From: a bacterium
GTDB taxonomy: Bacteria; Bacillota; Clostridia; Lachnospirales; Lachnospiraceae
Assembly: GCA_023664305.1 (NCBI GenBank)
Contig: JAMPFT010000018.1
Coordinates: 1 to 64,000 of the forward strand
DNA length: 64,000 nucleotides
Direction of reading: 5' to 3'
The notes under the pieces are model-generated. The model saw nothing but the letters and a program-made list of their open reading frames with translations, was not told where the DNA came from and ran no database searches. Positions 1 through 9,934 of this stretch are shown piece after piece. How positions within the stretch are numbered: the stretch's first letter is position 1; every line of letters starts with the position of its first letter. A program made the position numbers and the translations under genes.

Positions 1-5
1 TTGAA

Positions 6-191
6 GTGACAGAAAGAGAAATTTTTGCTACAGACGGCGAATTGATAATATGTACGCTATCTGATGAGGACAGAAAAGATTATGTAGAATTACACAGGCA
101 GTTAAATGGGGAAACATCGTTATACTTGAATCCGCGATCAAAAGATATGATTAATATACTATTCGTGTGCTACGGCAGTATTATAATATAG
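6..191 (+). CDS. Short open frame, possible remnant of an upstream gene
   Basis: A 61-codon frame opening with GTG at position 6 and ending just before glpK. The frame is also open upstream to the window edge, so it may be the tail of a longer gene. The stretch [20 protein letters not shown] resembles the start of GNAT acetyltransferases, but the characteristic acetyl-CoA site is absent and the frame ends in a hydrophobic run ([13 protein letters not shown]). It could be a truncated acetyltransferase or chance. The stop overlaps the probable glpK promoter (TATAAT at 182-187). Confidence 0.25.
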   Translation: MTEREIFATDGELIICTLSDEDRKDYVELHRQLNGETSLYLNPRSKDMINILFVCYGSIII

Positions 192-210
192 GGAACCGAG
201 GAGGTATCGT

Positions 211-1707
211 ATGCAAAAATATGTAATGGCGCTGGATCAGGGAACTACCAGTTCCCGCTGTATTTTGTTTGACAGAGAGGGAAATATCTGCTCTATGTCG
301 CAGAAGGAGTTTACGCAGATTTATCCCCAGCCCGGCTGGGTGGAGCACAATCCCATGGAGATCTGGTCATCGCAGCTTGCGGTGGCGGCGGAATGTATGG
401 CCAGGATGGGAGCGGCCCCGGAGCAGATCGCGGCTATCGGCATCACGAACCAGAGGGAGACTACGGTTCTGTGGGACAGACGCACGGGGGAGCCGGTTTA
501 CAACGCTATCGTGTGGCAGTGCCGCCGCACCTCGGATATGATAGAGGCGTTGAAGACGGACGGCTTTGACCGGGTGATCAGGGAGAAGACGGGGCTGATT
601 CCAGACGCTTATTTCAGCGCCTCCAAGATTGCGTGGATTCTGGAAAATGTGCCTGGAGCCAGACAAAAGGCGGAGGCGGGAGAGCTCCTTTTTGGGACGG
701 TGGATACCTGGCTGATCTGGAATCTGACGAAGGGCGCGGTTCATGTGACGGATTACACCAACGCGTCCCGGACGATGCTTTTTGACATTCACAGGCTTTG
801 CTGGGACGGGGAGATCCTGGAGAGATTTCGGATTCCCGCCTGTATTCTGCCTCAGGTGAAGCCCTCCGGCTGCGTATTTGGCCATACGGATCCGGCGGTT
901 TTGGGCGGAGTAATTCCTATCGCCGGAGCAGCAGGCGACCAGCAGGCGGCGCTGTTCGGACAGTGCTGCTTTGAGCAGGGAGAGGTGAAGAATACATATG
1001 GCACAGGATGCTTTTTGCTGATGAATACGGGAAAAGATGCCATCGAGTCTAAGTCGGGGCTTCTGACCACTATTGCCGCCGGGACGTCGGAGCATGTGGA
1101 GTATGCGCTGGAAGGCAGCGTGTTCGTGGCCGGGGCGGGAGTGCAGTGGCTGCGGGACAGTATGCGGATGATCAAGAGCGCGGCCCAGTCCCAGGAATAC
1201 TGCGAGGCGGTAGAGGATACAGCCGGGGTTTATGTGGTGCCTGCTTTTGCGGGGATGGGCGCGCCTTACTGGAATCAGTACGCGAGAGGGACGGTGGTAG
1301 GCCTGACCAGAGGCTGCAGCAAGGAGCATTTTATCCGCGCGACGCTGGAATCCATCGCTTATCAGACCTCGGATGTGCTGCGGGCTATGGAGCAGGACAG
1401 CGGGATCAGGCTGAAGAGTCTGAAGGTAGACGGCGGCGCAAGCGCTAATGATTTCCTGATGCAGTTCCAGGCGGACATTGTAGACATGCCGGTGCATCGC
1501 CCTGAATGCATTGAGACCACCGCGCTGGGAGCGGCTTATCTGGCCGGCCTCGCCGTGGGCTACTGGAAGGACAGGGACGAGATCAGAGAAAACTGGAAGA
1601 TCGGAAGGGTGTTCCGGCCCGGGATGGAGGAAAGCACAAGAAGCGGCCTTCTTAAGGGATGGAAGCGGGCAGTGCGGTGTGCTCTCGCCTGGACGCAGGA
1701 GGATTAA
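211..1707 (+). CDS. glpK: Glycerol kinase
   Basis: Phosphorylates glycerol to glycerol-3-phosphate with ATP in the cytoplasm, feeding glycolysis and lipid synthesis. The 498-residue length is typical of the family. The FGGY-kinase phosphate-1 motif DQGTTSSR is at residues 9-16, and [13 protein letters not shown] near residue 240 matches the glycerol kinase core. A strong AGGAGG lies 8 bases before the ATG. A TATAAT hexamer at 182-187 could be the -10 of its promoter, but no good -35 is visible. No glycerol facilitator or glycerol-3-phosphate dehydrogenase gene is adjacent, so it appears to be transcribed alone, with a repeat element directly downstream. Confidence 0.97.
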   Translation: MQKYVMALDQGTTSSRCILFDREGNICSMSQKEFTQIYPQPGWVEHNPMEIWSSQLAVAAECMARMGAAPEQIAAIGITNQRETTVLWDRRTGEPVYNAIVWQCRRTSDMIEALKTDGFDRVIREKTGLIPDAYFSASKIAWILENVPGARQKAEAGELLFGTVDTWLIWNLTKGAVHVTDYTNASRTMLFDIHRLCWDGEILERFRIPACILPQVKPSGCVFGHTDPAVLGGVIPIAGAAGDQQAALFGQCCFEQGEVKNTYGTGCFLLMNTGKDAIESKSGLLTTIAAGTSEHVEYALEGSVFVAGAGVQWLRDSMRMIKSAAQSQEYCEAVEDTAGVYVVPAFAGMGAPYWNQYARGTVVGLTRGCSKEHFIRATLESIAYQTSDVLRAMEQDSGIRLKSLKVDGGASANDFLMQFQADIVDMPVHRPECIETTALGAAYLAGLAVGYWKDRDEIRENWKIGRVFRPGMEESTRSGLLKGWKRAVRCALAWTQED

Positions 1708-1747
1708 AGGGAACCGGCATATGGTCGGGACGCTGACTTTAGGGTTT

Positions 1748-1980
1748 GGCCGGACATTGGTCTTCGGCGGACACGTTTGCACTCGGGCCGGCACATAGCG
1801 GACGCTAAGCTCGAAAGGACCTCGCCAAGCGCCGATGTGCCTCTACGGTCCGCCGAAGACCAGTGTCCGGCGGAAATGTTTGCACTCGGGCCGGCACATA
1901 ACGGACGCTAAGCTCGAAAGGACCTCGCCAGGCGCCGATGTGCCTCTACGGTCCGCCGAAGACCAGTGTCCGGCAGAAGC
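1748..1980. repeat. 103-bp tandem duplication with an inverted copy of its end
   Basis: Two head-to-tail copies of a roughly 103-bp unit occupy 1775-1877 and 1878-1980, with only a few differences. The end of each unit (around 1849-1872 and 1952-1975, core GTCCGCCGAAGACC) is present in inverse complement at 1749-1772. The segment can therefore fold into a long stem closing at either unit. Within each unit GGCACAT and ATGTGCC also pair. It sits between glpK and the aminotransferase start and carries no convincing gene; reading frames through it simply repeat the same peptide. Confidence 0.85.
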
Positions 1981-2015
1981 GGGAGATGTATACGCCCGGA
2001 ACAAGGAGGAGAAGA

Positions 2016-3209
2016 ATGTTAGTTCAGAAATACAGAGACATGCTTTCGCAGAAATCGGTAATCAGACAGCTTGCCGAGTTTGCGACGGCGAGAGGCAGTG
2101 AAATCGGATATGAGAATGTATTTGATTACAGCTTAGGGAACCCTTCGGTGCCGGTTCCCCGGGAATTTACGGAAGCAATGATTCATATGCTGAATACAAA
2201 GGAAAGCAACGAGCTTCACGGCTACAGCCCTAATCCCGGAATCACAAGCGTAAGAGAAGCGGTGGCGGCTTCCCTGGAAAAAAGGTTCGGTCTGCCCTAC
2301 CGGAAGGAGCATATTTTCATGACCTCCGGCGCGGCCGGCGCGCTGGCGCATGCCTTCCGTCTGGTGACGGAGCCCGGCGACGAGATTTTGACCTTTGCGC
2401 CTTTTTTTCCGGAATATCATCCTTATGTGGATCTGACGGGCGCGGTGTTAAAGGTAGTGCCGCCGGACACGGAGCGCTTCCAGATCAATTTTGAGAGATT
2501 TGAGGAAATGCTGACGGCAAAGGTGATGGCGGTTCTTGTAAATACGCCCAACAATCCCTCCGGCGTCGTGTACTCCGGAGAAACCCTGAAGCGGCTGGCG
2601 GATCTGCTCTGCAGAAAATCTGCGGAGTACGGGCACGAGATTTACCTGATTTCCGACGAGCCCTACCGGGAGATTGTGTTTGACGGGGTTGAGACGCCCT
2701 GCGTGTCTGCCTTCTATGACAACACGATTATGTGCTATTCTTTCTCGAAATCCCTGTCTCTGCCGGGGGAAAGAATCGGTTATCTGGCTGTGAATCCCCG
2801 CTGCGGCCACGGGGAGGAGATGGTGCAGATGTGCGTGCAGATCTCCAGAGGGACCGGGCATAACTGTCCCGCGTCCGTCATCCAGCTTGCCGTGGCGGAG
2901 GTTTTGGATCGGACGGCGGATCTTGGCGTTTACGAGACCAACAGAAACATACTCTACGGGGCACTGCAGGAGCTTGGATTTACCTGTGTCAGGCCCGGGG
3001 GAACCTTTTACATTTTCCCGAAGGCGCTGGAGGAGGACGCAAACGTTTTCTGCCGCAGGGCGTTAAAGTATGATTTGATCCTGGTGCCGGGCGACACCTT
3101 TGGCGCGCCGGGATATTTCCGTATGGCATATTGTATCGATACGGAGAAGGTGGAGCGTTCTCTGGGGGCGCTTAAGAAATTTGTCAGGGAGGAATACGGA
3201 AATGCTTGA
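2016..3209 (+). CDS. Class I/II PLP-dependent aminotransferase
   Basis: A fold-type I aminotransferase, probably acting on an amino acid such as aspartate or an aromatic/branched substrate; the exact substrate cannot be read from sequence. Seen: NTPNNPSG (substrate/cofactor loop), SDEPYREIVF (Asp and Tyr holding PLP) and SFSKSLSLPGERIGY with the Schiff-base lysine at about residue 245. The ATG at 2016 is chosen because AAGGAGGAG precedes it; the frame is open upstream only because it runs through the 103-bp repeat. Length 397 residues is normal. Its last 8 bases overlap the start of uppP, which suggests co-transcription. Confidence 0.9.
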   Translation: MLVQKYRDMLSQKSVIRQLAEFATARGSEIGYENVFDYSLGNPSVPVPREFTEAMIHMLNTKESNELHGYSPNPGITSVREAVAASLEKRFGLPYRKEHIFMTSGAAGALAHAFRLVTEPGDEILTFAPFFPEYHPYVDLTGAVLKVVPPDTERFQINFERFEEMLTAKVMAVLVNTPNNPSGVVYSGETLKRLADLLCRKSAEYGHEIYLISDEPYREIVFDGVETPCVSAFYDNTIMCYSFSKSLSLPGERIGYLAVNPRCGHGEEMVQMCVQISRGTGHNCPASVIQLAVAEVLDRTADLGVYETNRNILYGALQELGFTCVRPGGTFYIFPKALEEDANVFCRRALKYDLILVPGDTFGAPGYFRMAYCIDTEKVERSLGALKKFVREEYGNA

Positions 3210-4053
3210 AATTCTAAAAGCAATTATTTACGGTATTGTGGAAGGTGTCACGGAGTGGCTGCCGATCAGCAGCACGGGACATCTGATCCTGGTGGAGCAG
3301 CTGATCCCCTTCGGTGAAACAGGGGAAGGCTTTTTTGACATGTTTGACGTGGTGATCCAGCTGGGCGCCATTCTGGCGGTGGTGGCGCTGTTCTGGAAAC
3401 AGATATGGCCCTTTGCCCTCACGGAAAAAGAAAGACAGGGCCGGACGGGGCTTGCCTCTTATTTTAAGAAGGATATCTGGATCATGTGGGTCAAGATACT
3501 GATCTCCTGTGTGCCCGCCGCCGTAATCGGCATACTTTTTGACGATGTGTTCAACAGTTTGTTTTATAACCCGGTCTGTGTCGCCATCGCGCTGATTGTA
3601 TTCGGCGTCGCTTTCATTGTGATTGAAAACTGGAATAAGAACAGGAAGCCGAAGGTAAACGCGCTTTCGGATATCACTTATACGACGGCGCTGCTCATTG
3701 GAATTTTTCAGGTGATCGCCGCAGTTTTCCCCGGGACCTCACGTTCCGGCGCGACGATCGTCGGCGCGCTTTTGATCGGCGTATCCAGAACGGTAGCGGC
3801 AGAGTATACCTTCTTTCTGGCGATCCCGGTCATGTTCGGCGCCAGTCTGTTAAAGGTGGTAAAATTCGGCTTTGCCTTCACCTCCGTGGAATTGGTTCTT
3901 CTGCTTATCGGTACGGTAGTCTCCTTTGCGGTATCGCTCTTTGTGCTGCGTTTCCTGATGGGGTACATCAAAAAGCATGACTTTAAGGTTTTCGGCTGGT
4001 ACAGGATCGCTTTGGGAATCGTCGTGCTGGCGTATTTCGGACTGGCTCGGTAG
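3202..4053 (+). CDS. uppP: Undecaprenyl-diphosphatase (UppP/BacA)
   Basis: Integral membrane phosphatase that recycles undecaprenyl pyrophosphate to the monophosphate carrier used for peptidoglycan and wall polymers; overproduction gives bacitracin resistance in other bacteria. The signature EGVTEWLPISSTGH is at residues 14-27 and the second catalytic motif PGTSRSGATI near residue 177. About eight hydrophobic segments are visible in 283 residues, as expected. The ATG at 3202 has GGGAGG upstream and overlaps the end of the aminotransferase gene. A longer frame starting at 3100 lies inside the aminotransferase and is not needed. Confidence 0.96.
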   Translation: MLEILKAIIYGIVEGVTEWLPISSTGHLILVEQLIPFGETGEGFFDMFDVVIQLGAILAVVALFWKQIWPFALTEKERQGRTGLASYFKKDIWIMWVKILISCVPAAVIGILFDDVFNSLFYNPVCVAIALIVFGVAFIVIENWNKNRKPKVNALSDITYTTALLIGIFQVIAAVFPGTSRSGATIVGALLIGVSRTVAAEYTFFLAIPVMFGASLLKVVKFGFAFTSVELVLLLIGTVVSFAVSLFVLRFLMGYIKKHDFKVFGWYRIALGIVVLAYFGLAR

Positions 4054-4108
4054 ACGGACCATTCAACGGCGGAAAGTAACGGGAAAACAAAATCCCGCTC
4101 ATGTACTA

Positions 4109-4137
4109 TTGACATTTTGGGAAAAAGAGGATAAACT
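4109..4137 (+). promoter_or_regulatory. Probable sigma-A promoter for the DUF6465-type gene
   Basis: TTGACA at 4109-4114 and TAAACT at 4132-4137 are separated by 17 bases, about 90 bases upstream of the next start codon. Confidence 0.55.
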
Positions 4138-4228
4138 GACGAAAACAGACATGAGTCTGTTGAGGAGAAGATTTGCGGAAGCGCAAATGAAAAAATTTTG
4201 ATTAACCATAAGGAAGGGAGAACAGTTT

Positions 4229-4639
4229 ATGGCAGCAGCAAAGAAGGCTGTTACAAAGCCTGCGGTAAAGGCGGCAGCAGAAAAAGAGGTTAAGGCCGTG
4301 GCGCCTGAGGCGGAAGTGAAAAAGGCGGCGGAGGAGGCCGTAGAGAAGAAGACGGTCGAAAAGGCACAGAAGAAGACTGCCGAAAAGAAACCGGCGGACA
4401 AGACGGCAGCAAAGAAGACGCAGACAAAGAAGGCGGAGTTAAAAACCGCCATGCACGTTCAGTTTTCGGGAAAGTCTTATGCGGACGAAGACTTGGTAAA
4501 GATGGCCAAAGACATATGGAAGTACGACCTGAAGCAGAAGACCGGGGATTTGGAGAGCGTAGAGCTGTATGTAAAGCCTGAGGAGAACATAGTATATTAT
4601 GTGATGAACAAGGAGTTCACAGGAAGCTTTTATATCTGA
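4229..4639 (+). CDS. Lys/Ala-rich protein with a DUF6465-type C-terminal domain
   Basis: A 136-residue protein in two parts. Residues 1 to about 72 are a histone-H1-like low-complexity run of Lys, Ala, Glu and Thr (repeated KKA/AEK patterns). The rest is a compact domain (MHVQFSGKSYADEDLVKMAK ... ELYVKPEENIVYYVMN ... GSFYI) that I recall as DUF6465, common in Lachnospiraceae. No biochemical function is known to me; the basic tail suggests nucleic acid or surface-polymer binding, which is inference. AAGGAAGGGAG precedes the ATG. It has its own promoter and a strong terminator, so it is monocistronic. Confidence 0.75.
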   Translation: MAAAKKAVTKPAVKAAAEKEVKAVAPEAEVKKAAEEAVEKKTVEKAQKKTAEKKPADKTAAKKTQTKKAELKTAMHVQFSGKSYADEDLVKMAKDIWKYDLKQKTGDLESVELYVKPEENIVYYVMNKEFTGSFYI

Positions 4640-4653
4640 CGGGACGATACGGG

Positions 4654-4706
4654 AAGCGTCCGCATTTATTCGCAGCAACAGGCGAAAGAATGCGGACGCT
4701 TTTTAT
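4654..4706 (+). terminator. Rho-independent terminator
   Basis: A perfect 13-bp stem, AAGCGTCCGCATT (4654-4666) with its complement at 4689-4701, is followed by a T-run. It ends the DUF6465-type transcript just before the heat-shock promoter. Confidence 0.88.
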
Positions 4707-4738
4707 AATTTCTTTATACTTTTTTTCTGCAAAAGCAG

Positions 4739-4767
4739 TTGACAATAAATGGGCTTAGTGCTATTTT
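4739..4767 (+). promoter_or_regulatory. Promoter of the hrcA-grpE-dnaK-dnaJ operon
   Basis: TTGACA at 4739-4744 and TATTTT at 4762-4767 with a 17-base spacer. The start point should fall at or just before the CIRCE operator that follows. Confidence 0.8.
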
Positions 4768-4781
4768 ATGTTTAGTAAATG

Positions 4782-4808
4782 TTAGCACTCCCTTTTAGCG
4801 AGTGCTAA
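4782..4808 (+). promoter_or_regulatory. CIRCE operator (HrcA binding site)
   Basis: A perfect TTAGCACTC - 9 bases - GAGTGCTAA inverted repeat between the promoter and hrcA. This is the canonical CIRCE element bound by HrcA, so the operon is autorepressed and derepressed by heat or protein misfolding. Confidence 0.97.
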
Positions 4809-4830
4809 CAAAAGAAGGGAAGGTGTAGAA

Positions 4831-5862
4831 GTGGAGCTGGATGAGCGGAAGAAGAGAATCCTGCAGGCTGTTATCCGCAATTACCTGGAAACGGGCGAGC
4901 CGGTTGGCAGCAGAACCATTTCGAAATACACCGACCTGAACCTGAGTTCGGCAACGATCCGCAATGAGATGGCTGATCTTGAGGAGATGGGATATATTCT
5001 TCAGCCTCACACCTCGGCGGGCCGGATTCCCTCCGATAAGGGATATCGGCTTTATGTGGACGCCATGCTGGAGGAAAAGCAGAAGGAAGTCGTGGAGAGA
5101 AACGAAATGCTGGTGGAGCGTCAGGACAAAATGGAGACGCTGCTGAAGCAGATGGCGAGGGTGCTGGCGCAGAATACGCAGTACGCGACAATGGTTTCGG
5201 CTCCGCAGGTCAAGCGCAGCAAACTGAAATTTATCCAGCTCTCCAGGGTGGACGCGCACCAGATACTGGCGGTTATCGTCATCGAGGGGAATGTGATTAA
5301 AAATAACATTCTCCACGTTGAAGAGGCGCTTTCCGATGAGACGCTGCTTAAGCTGAATATTCTGCTCAACACCAATCTCAACGGCCTGTCCGTCGATGAG
5401 ATCAGTCTCGGGACGATCTCCGTTATGAAACAGCAGGCGGGGCTCCACAGCGGTATTGTCGGGGAGGTGGTCGATGCGTTGGCAGAAGCCATAACATCGG
5501 AAAACGATCTGGAAGTTTATACCAGCGGCACAAACAACATTTTCCGCTACCCGGAGCTTTCGGACCATCAGAAGGCAAGCGAGCTGATTAACACTTTTGA
5601 AGAAAAACGGCTGTTGGGCGAGCTTTTACAGGATGTGGCGGAAGGAACGGAAAATACCGGAATCCAGGTTTACATCGGCGCGGAAACGCAGGTTCAGAGT
5701 ATGAAAGACTGCAGTGTGGTTACGGCTTCTTATGAATTGGGCGACGGCATGAAGGGCACAATCGGTATTGTGGGGCCGAAAAGGATGGATTACGACAAGG
5801 TTGTGAGAACTCTGAGGACGATACAGGTGCAGCTGGATGAACTGTACGGAAAGGAAGAGTAA
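4831..5862 (+). CDS. hrcA: Heat-inducible transcription repressor HrcA
   Basis: Represses class I heat-shock genes by binding CIRCE; its activity depends on GroEL in other Firmicutes. The N-terminal winged helix (residues 1 to about 80) includes NLSSATIRNEMADLEEMGYI and QPHTSAGRIPSDKGYR, both hallmark HrcA segments; the remainder is the HrcA GAF-like and dimerization region. Start is GTG at 4831, with GAAGGGAAGG upstream. Length 343 residues is normal. First gene of hrcA-grpE-dnaK-dnaJ, 27 bp... downstream of its own operator, and 21 bases before grpE. Confidence 0.97.
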   Translation: MELDERKKRILQAVIRNYLETGEPVGSRTISKYTDLNLSSATIRNEMADLEEMGYILQPHTSAGRIPSDKGYRLYVDAMLEEKQKEVVERNEMLVERQDKMETLLKQMARVLAQNTQYATMVSAPQVKRSKLKFIQLSRVDAHQILAVIVIEGNVIKNNILHVEEALSDETLLKLNILLNTNLNGLSVDEISLGTISVMKQQAGLHSGIVGEVVDALAEAITSENDLEVYTSGTNNIFRYPELSDHQKASELINTFEEKRLLGELLQDVAEGTENTGIQVYIGAETQVQSMKDCSVVTASYELGDGMKGTIGIVGPKRMDYDKVVRTLRTIQVQLDELYGKEE

Positions 5863-5883
5863 CGGATAGAAAGGGCTGAGAAT

Positions 5884-6555
5884 ATGGCGGAGCAGGAAAA
5901 GGAAATAATGGAAGAGGAGAACAGGACGGAAAAGCCGGAGGACGGCGCGCCGGACGACGAAGAAAGGACAGAGTCGGGAAGCGCCGAAGAAGCGACGGAA
6001 GAAAGCGGCGGGGACGATATGCCGGAAGAGGACGGGGAAGCTTCCGAAGAAGAAGACGCCATGAGCTGGGCCGAAAAGCGCGCCGCAAAAAAGCAGGCGA
6101 AGCAGGACAAAAAGACGGATGCGCTTAAGGAGCAGATCGCACAGCTGGAAGACAAGGTGAAACGTCAGCTGGCGGAGTTTGAAAATTTCCGCAACCGGTC
6201 GGAAAAGGAAAAGGCGGCGATGTTTGAGACGGGAGCAAAAAGCGTCATTGAAAAGATCCTTCCCGTGGTAGACAATTTTGAGAGAGGGCTGGCCACCGTG
6301 CCTGAGGATAAAAAGGAGGATGCCTTTGTAGACGGGATGAACCGCATTTACAGGCAGCTTTTGACGGAGCTTGAAAATATCGGCGTGAAGCCCATCGAGG
6401 CGGTGGGTGTGGAATTTGACCCGAATCTCCACAACGCCGTGATGCAGGTGGAGGACGGGGAGTACGAGTCCGGCGTGGTCGTGCAGGAGCTGCAGAAGGG
6501 TTATACCTACCGCGACAGCGTGGTTCGTCACTCCATGGTATCCGTCAAAGTGTGA
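5884..6555 (+). CDS. grpE: Nucleotide exchange factor GrpE
   Basis: Releases ADP from DnaK during the chaperone cycle. The first ~75 residues are very acidic and low in complexity (runs of Glu, Asp, Gly), followed by a long coiled coil (ALKEQIAQLEDKVKRQLAEF). The conserved GrpE core has ENFRNRSEKEK and a C-terminal beta domain ending in YTYRDSVVRHSMVSV. The 223-residue length is longer than E. coli GrpE because of the acidic tail. The Shine-Dalgarno is weak (AAAGGGCTGAG). The ATG at 5884 is kept because it opens the acidic tail typical of relatives. Confidence 0.95.
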   Translation: MAEQEKEIMEEENRTEKPEDGAPDDEERTESGSAEEATEESGGDDMPEEDGEASEEEDAMSWAEKRAAKKQAKQDKKTDALKEQIAQLEDKVKRQLAEFENFRNRSEKEKAAMFETGAKSVIEKILPVVDNFERGLATVPEDKKEDAFVDGMNRIYRQLLTELENIGVKPIEAVGVEFDPNLHNAVMQVEDGEYESGVVVQELQKGYTYRDSVVRHSMVSVKV

Positions 6556-6557
6556 GA

Positions 6558-6634
6558 AGAATTTCTAAGGCAGTAAAGTACACTGCCTAAGAAATTCTAA
6601 ATCTCACACAGAAGAATCCGCAAGCGGATTCTTC
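6558..6634 (+). other. Two hairpins between grpE and dnaK
   Basis: First hairpin: arms at 6558-6574 and 6582-6598 (17 bp, one mismatch). Second: GAAGAATCCGC at 6611-6621 with its complement at 6624-6634, with only two loop bases. Neither is followed by a T-run, so they look like mRNA processing or stability elements rather than terminators. In Bacillus the hrcA operon mRNA is cut and its parts have different half-lives; a similar role here is inference. Confidence 0.6.
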
Positions 6635-6678
6635 CGGGTTACAGCAGTTGAGAAGCAATAAAAACTAATTTATCATAA

Positions 6679-8568
<1,890 letters not shown>

Positions 8569-8594
8569 GAAGAATAAAGATTTTTCAAGGCTGG

Positions 8595-8620
8595 AAAGAG
8601 GTGTGTAGACGCACCTCTTT
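8595..8620 (+). other. Short hairpin between dnaK and dnaJ
   Basis: AAAGAGGTG at 8595-8603 pairs with CACCTCTTT at 8612-8620, loop of 8. No run of T follows beyond the stem itself. It may moderate read-through into dnaJ or protect the dnaK message. Confidence 0.45.
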
Positions 8621-8647
8621 ACGCCTGATTTGAGAAATGAGGTTAGT

Positions 8648-9826
8648 ATGGCAGAACAGAAGCGGGACTATTATGAAGTCCTCGGCGTGGAGAAAAATGC
8701 AGACGACGCCGCAATCAAAAAGGCATACCGTGTGTTGGCAAAAAAGTACCATCCGGACATGAATCCCGGGGATGCCGAGGCGGAAAAGAAGTTCAAGGAA
8801 GCATCGGAGGCTTACGCAGTTCTCAGCGATCCGGAGAAGAGGCGTCAGTATGATCAGTTTGGCCATGCTGCATTTGACGGAGGAGCCGGGGGCGGCGGCT
8901 TTGATTTCAGCGGTATGGACTTCAGCGATATTTTTGGTGATGTTTTCGGCGATTTCTTTGGAGGCGGAAGCCGTCGCCAGAATAACGGACCTATGAAAGG
9001 CGCGAATCTGCGAACCAGCGTCCGGATTACCTTTGAAGAGGCGGTTTTCGGCTGTAAGAAGGAAATCGAGCTGACGATCAAGGAGACCTGTAAGACCTGT
9101 AACGGCTCCGGCGCGAAACCGGGAACCAGTCCCGAGACGTGTTCGAAGTGCGGCGGAAAGGGCCAGATCGTATATACTCAGCAATCCTTTTTCGGGACGG
9201 TTCGAAATGTTCAGACATGTCCCGAATGCCAGGGAAGCGGAAAAGTCATCAAGGAAAAATGTACGGACTGCCGCGGAACGGGTTACATCCCCATGAAGAA
9301 GAGGTACTCGGTGGATATCCCCGCCGGTATTGACAACGGTCAGTCTATCCGGGAGCCGGGATTGGGCGAACCGGGTGTGAAGGGCGGCCCCAGAGGCGAT
9401 GTGTTGATTGAGGTGATGGTAGGACGCCATCCTATTTTCCAGAGGCAGGATTTCGACATTTATTCTACCGTTCCCGTTTCTTTTGCGGTTGCCGCGTTGG
9501 GAGGCGAAATTCTGATCGACACGGTGGACGGGAAGGTGGTCTATAACGTGAAGCCCGGCACGCAGACGGATACCAGGGTGCGGCTGCGCGAAAAAGGCGT
9601 TCCCTCCTGGAGGAATAAAGATGTCCGCGGGGATCACTATGTAACGCTGGTGGTGCAGGTGCCCGATAAACTGAGCCATGAGGCAAAAGAGCTTTTGCGC
9701 CAGTTTGACGAGGCGTCGGGAGACACACTGAACGAGGTGTCCCGCGCGTCCGAGGAGAAAAATTCCGGCGACGGCAAGGAAAACAGCGGCAAGTCCGGGA
9801 AAAAGAAAAAGAATTTCTGGAAATAA
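8648..9826 (+). CDS. dnaJ: Chaperone protein DnaJ (Hsp40)
   Basis: Stimulates DnaK ATPase and delivers substrates. Domain order is complete: J domain with YHPDMNPGD (residues ~34-42), a Gly/Phe-rich linker ([20 protein letters not shown]), four CXXCXGXG zinc motifs ([32 protein letters not shown]), and the C-terminal substrate domain. The tail is Lys/Ser-rich. ATG at 8648 is preferred over an upstream in-frame TTG at 8630 because GAGGTT sits correctly before it and [13 protein letters not shown] is the family's usual start. Last gene of the heat-shock operon. Confidence 0.97.
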   Translation: MAEQKRDYYEVLGVEKNADDAAIKKAYRVLAKKYHPDMNPGDAEAEKKFKEASEAYAVLSDPEKRRQYDQFGHAAFDGGAGGGGFDFSGMDFSDIFGDVFGDFFGGGSRRQNNGPMKGANLRTSVRITFEEAVFGCKKEIELTIKETCKTCNGSGAKPGTSPETCSKCGGKGQIVYTQQSFFGTVRNVQTCPECQGSGKVIKEKCTDCRGTGYIPMKKRYSVDIPAGIDNGQSIREPGLGEPGVKGGPRGDVLIEVMVGRHPIFQRQDFDIYSTVPVSFAVAALGGEILIDTVDGKVVYNVKPGTQTDTRVRLREKGVPSWRNKDVRGDHYVTLVVQVPDKLSHEAKELLRQFDEASGDTLNEVSRASEEKNSGDGKENSGKSGKKKKNFWK

Positions 9827-9835
9827 CCGGGTCGG

Positions 9836-9865
9836 GGGCTGACGCAGAATTGCGGCAGCCCTTTT
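9836..9865 (+). terminator. Terminator of the heat-shock operon
   Basis: GGGCTG (9836-9841) and CGCA pair with TGCG and CAGCCC (9856-9861), followed by TTTT. Confidence 0.8.
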
Positions 9866-9934
9866 GGAATGATGCGATTTTGAAATCTATCTGCATTGAG
9901 CGGCTTTGAACCGAAGAAACGGCGGGGATTTGTT

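Noticed and set aside
367..1794. Long minus-strand open frame opposite glpK
   Set aside because: Low-complexity antisense product caused by GC-rich codon third positions; the plus-strand glycerol kinase is unmistakable.
1835..2101. Open frames through the 103-bp repeat
   Set aside because: They encode the same peptide twice because of the DNA repeat and then run into the aminotransferase in the wrong frame.
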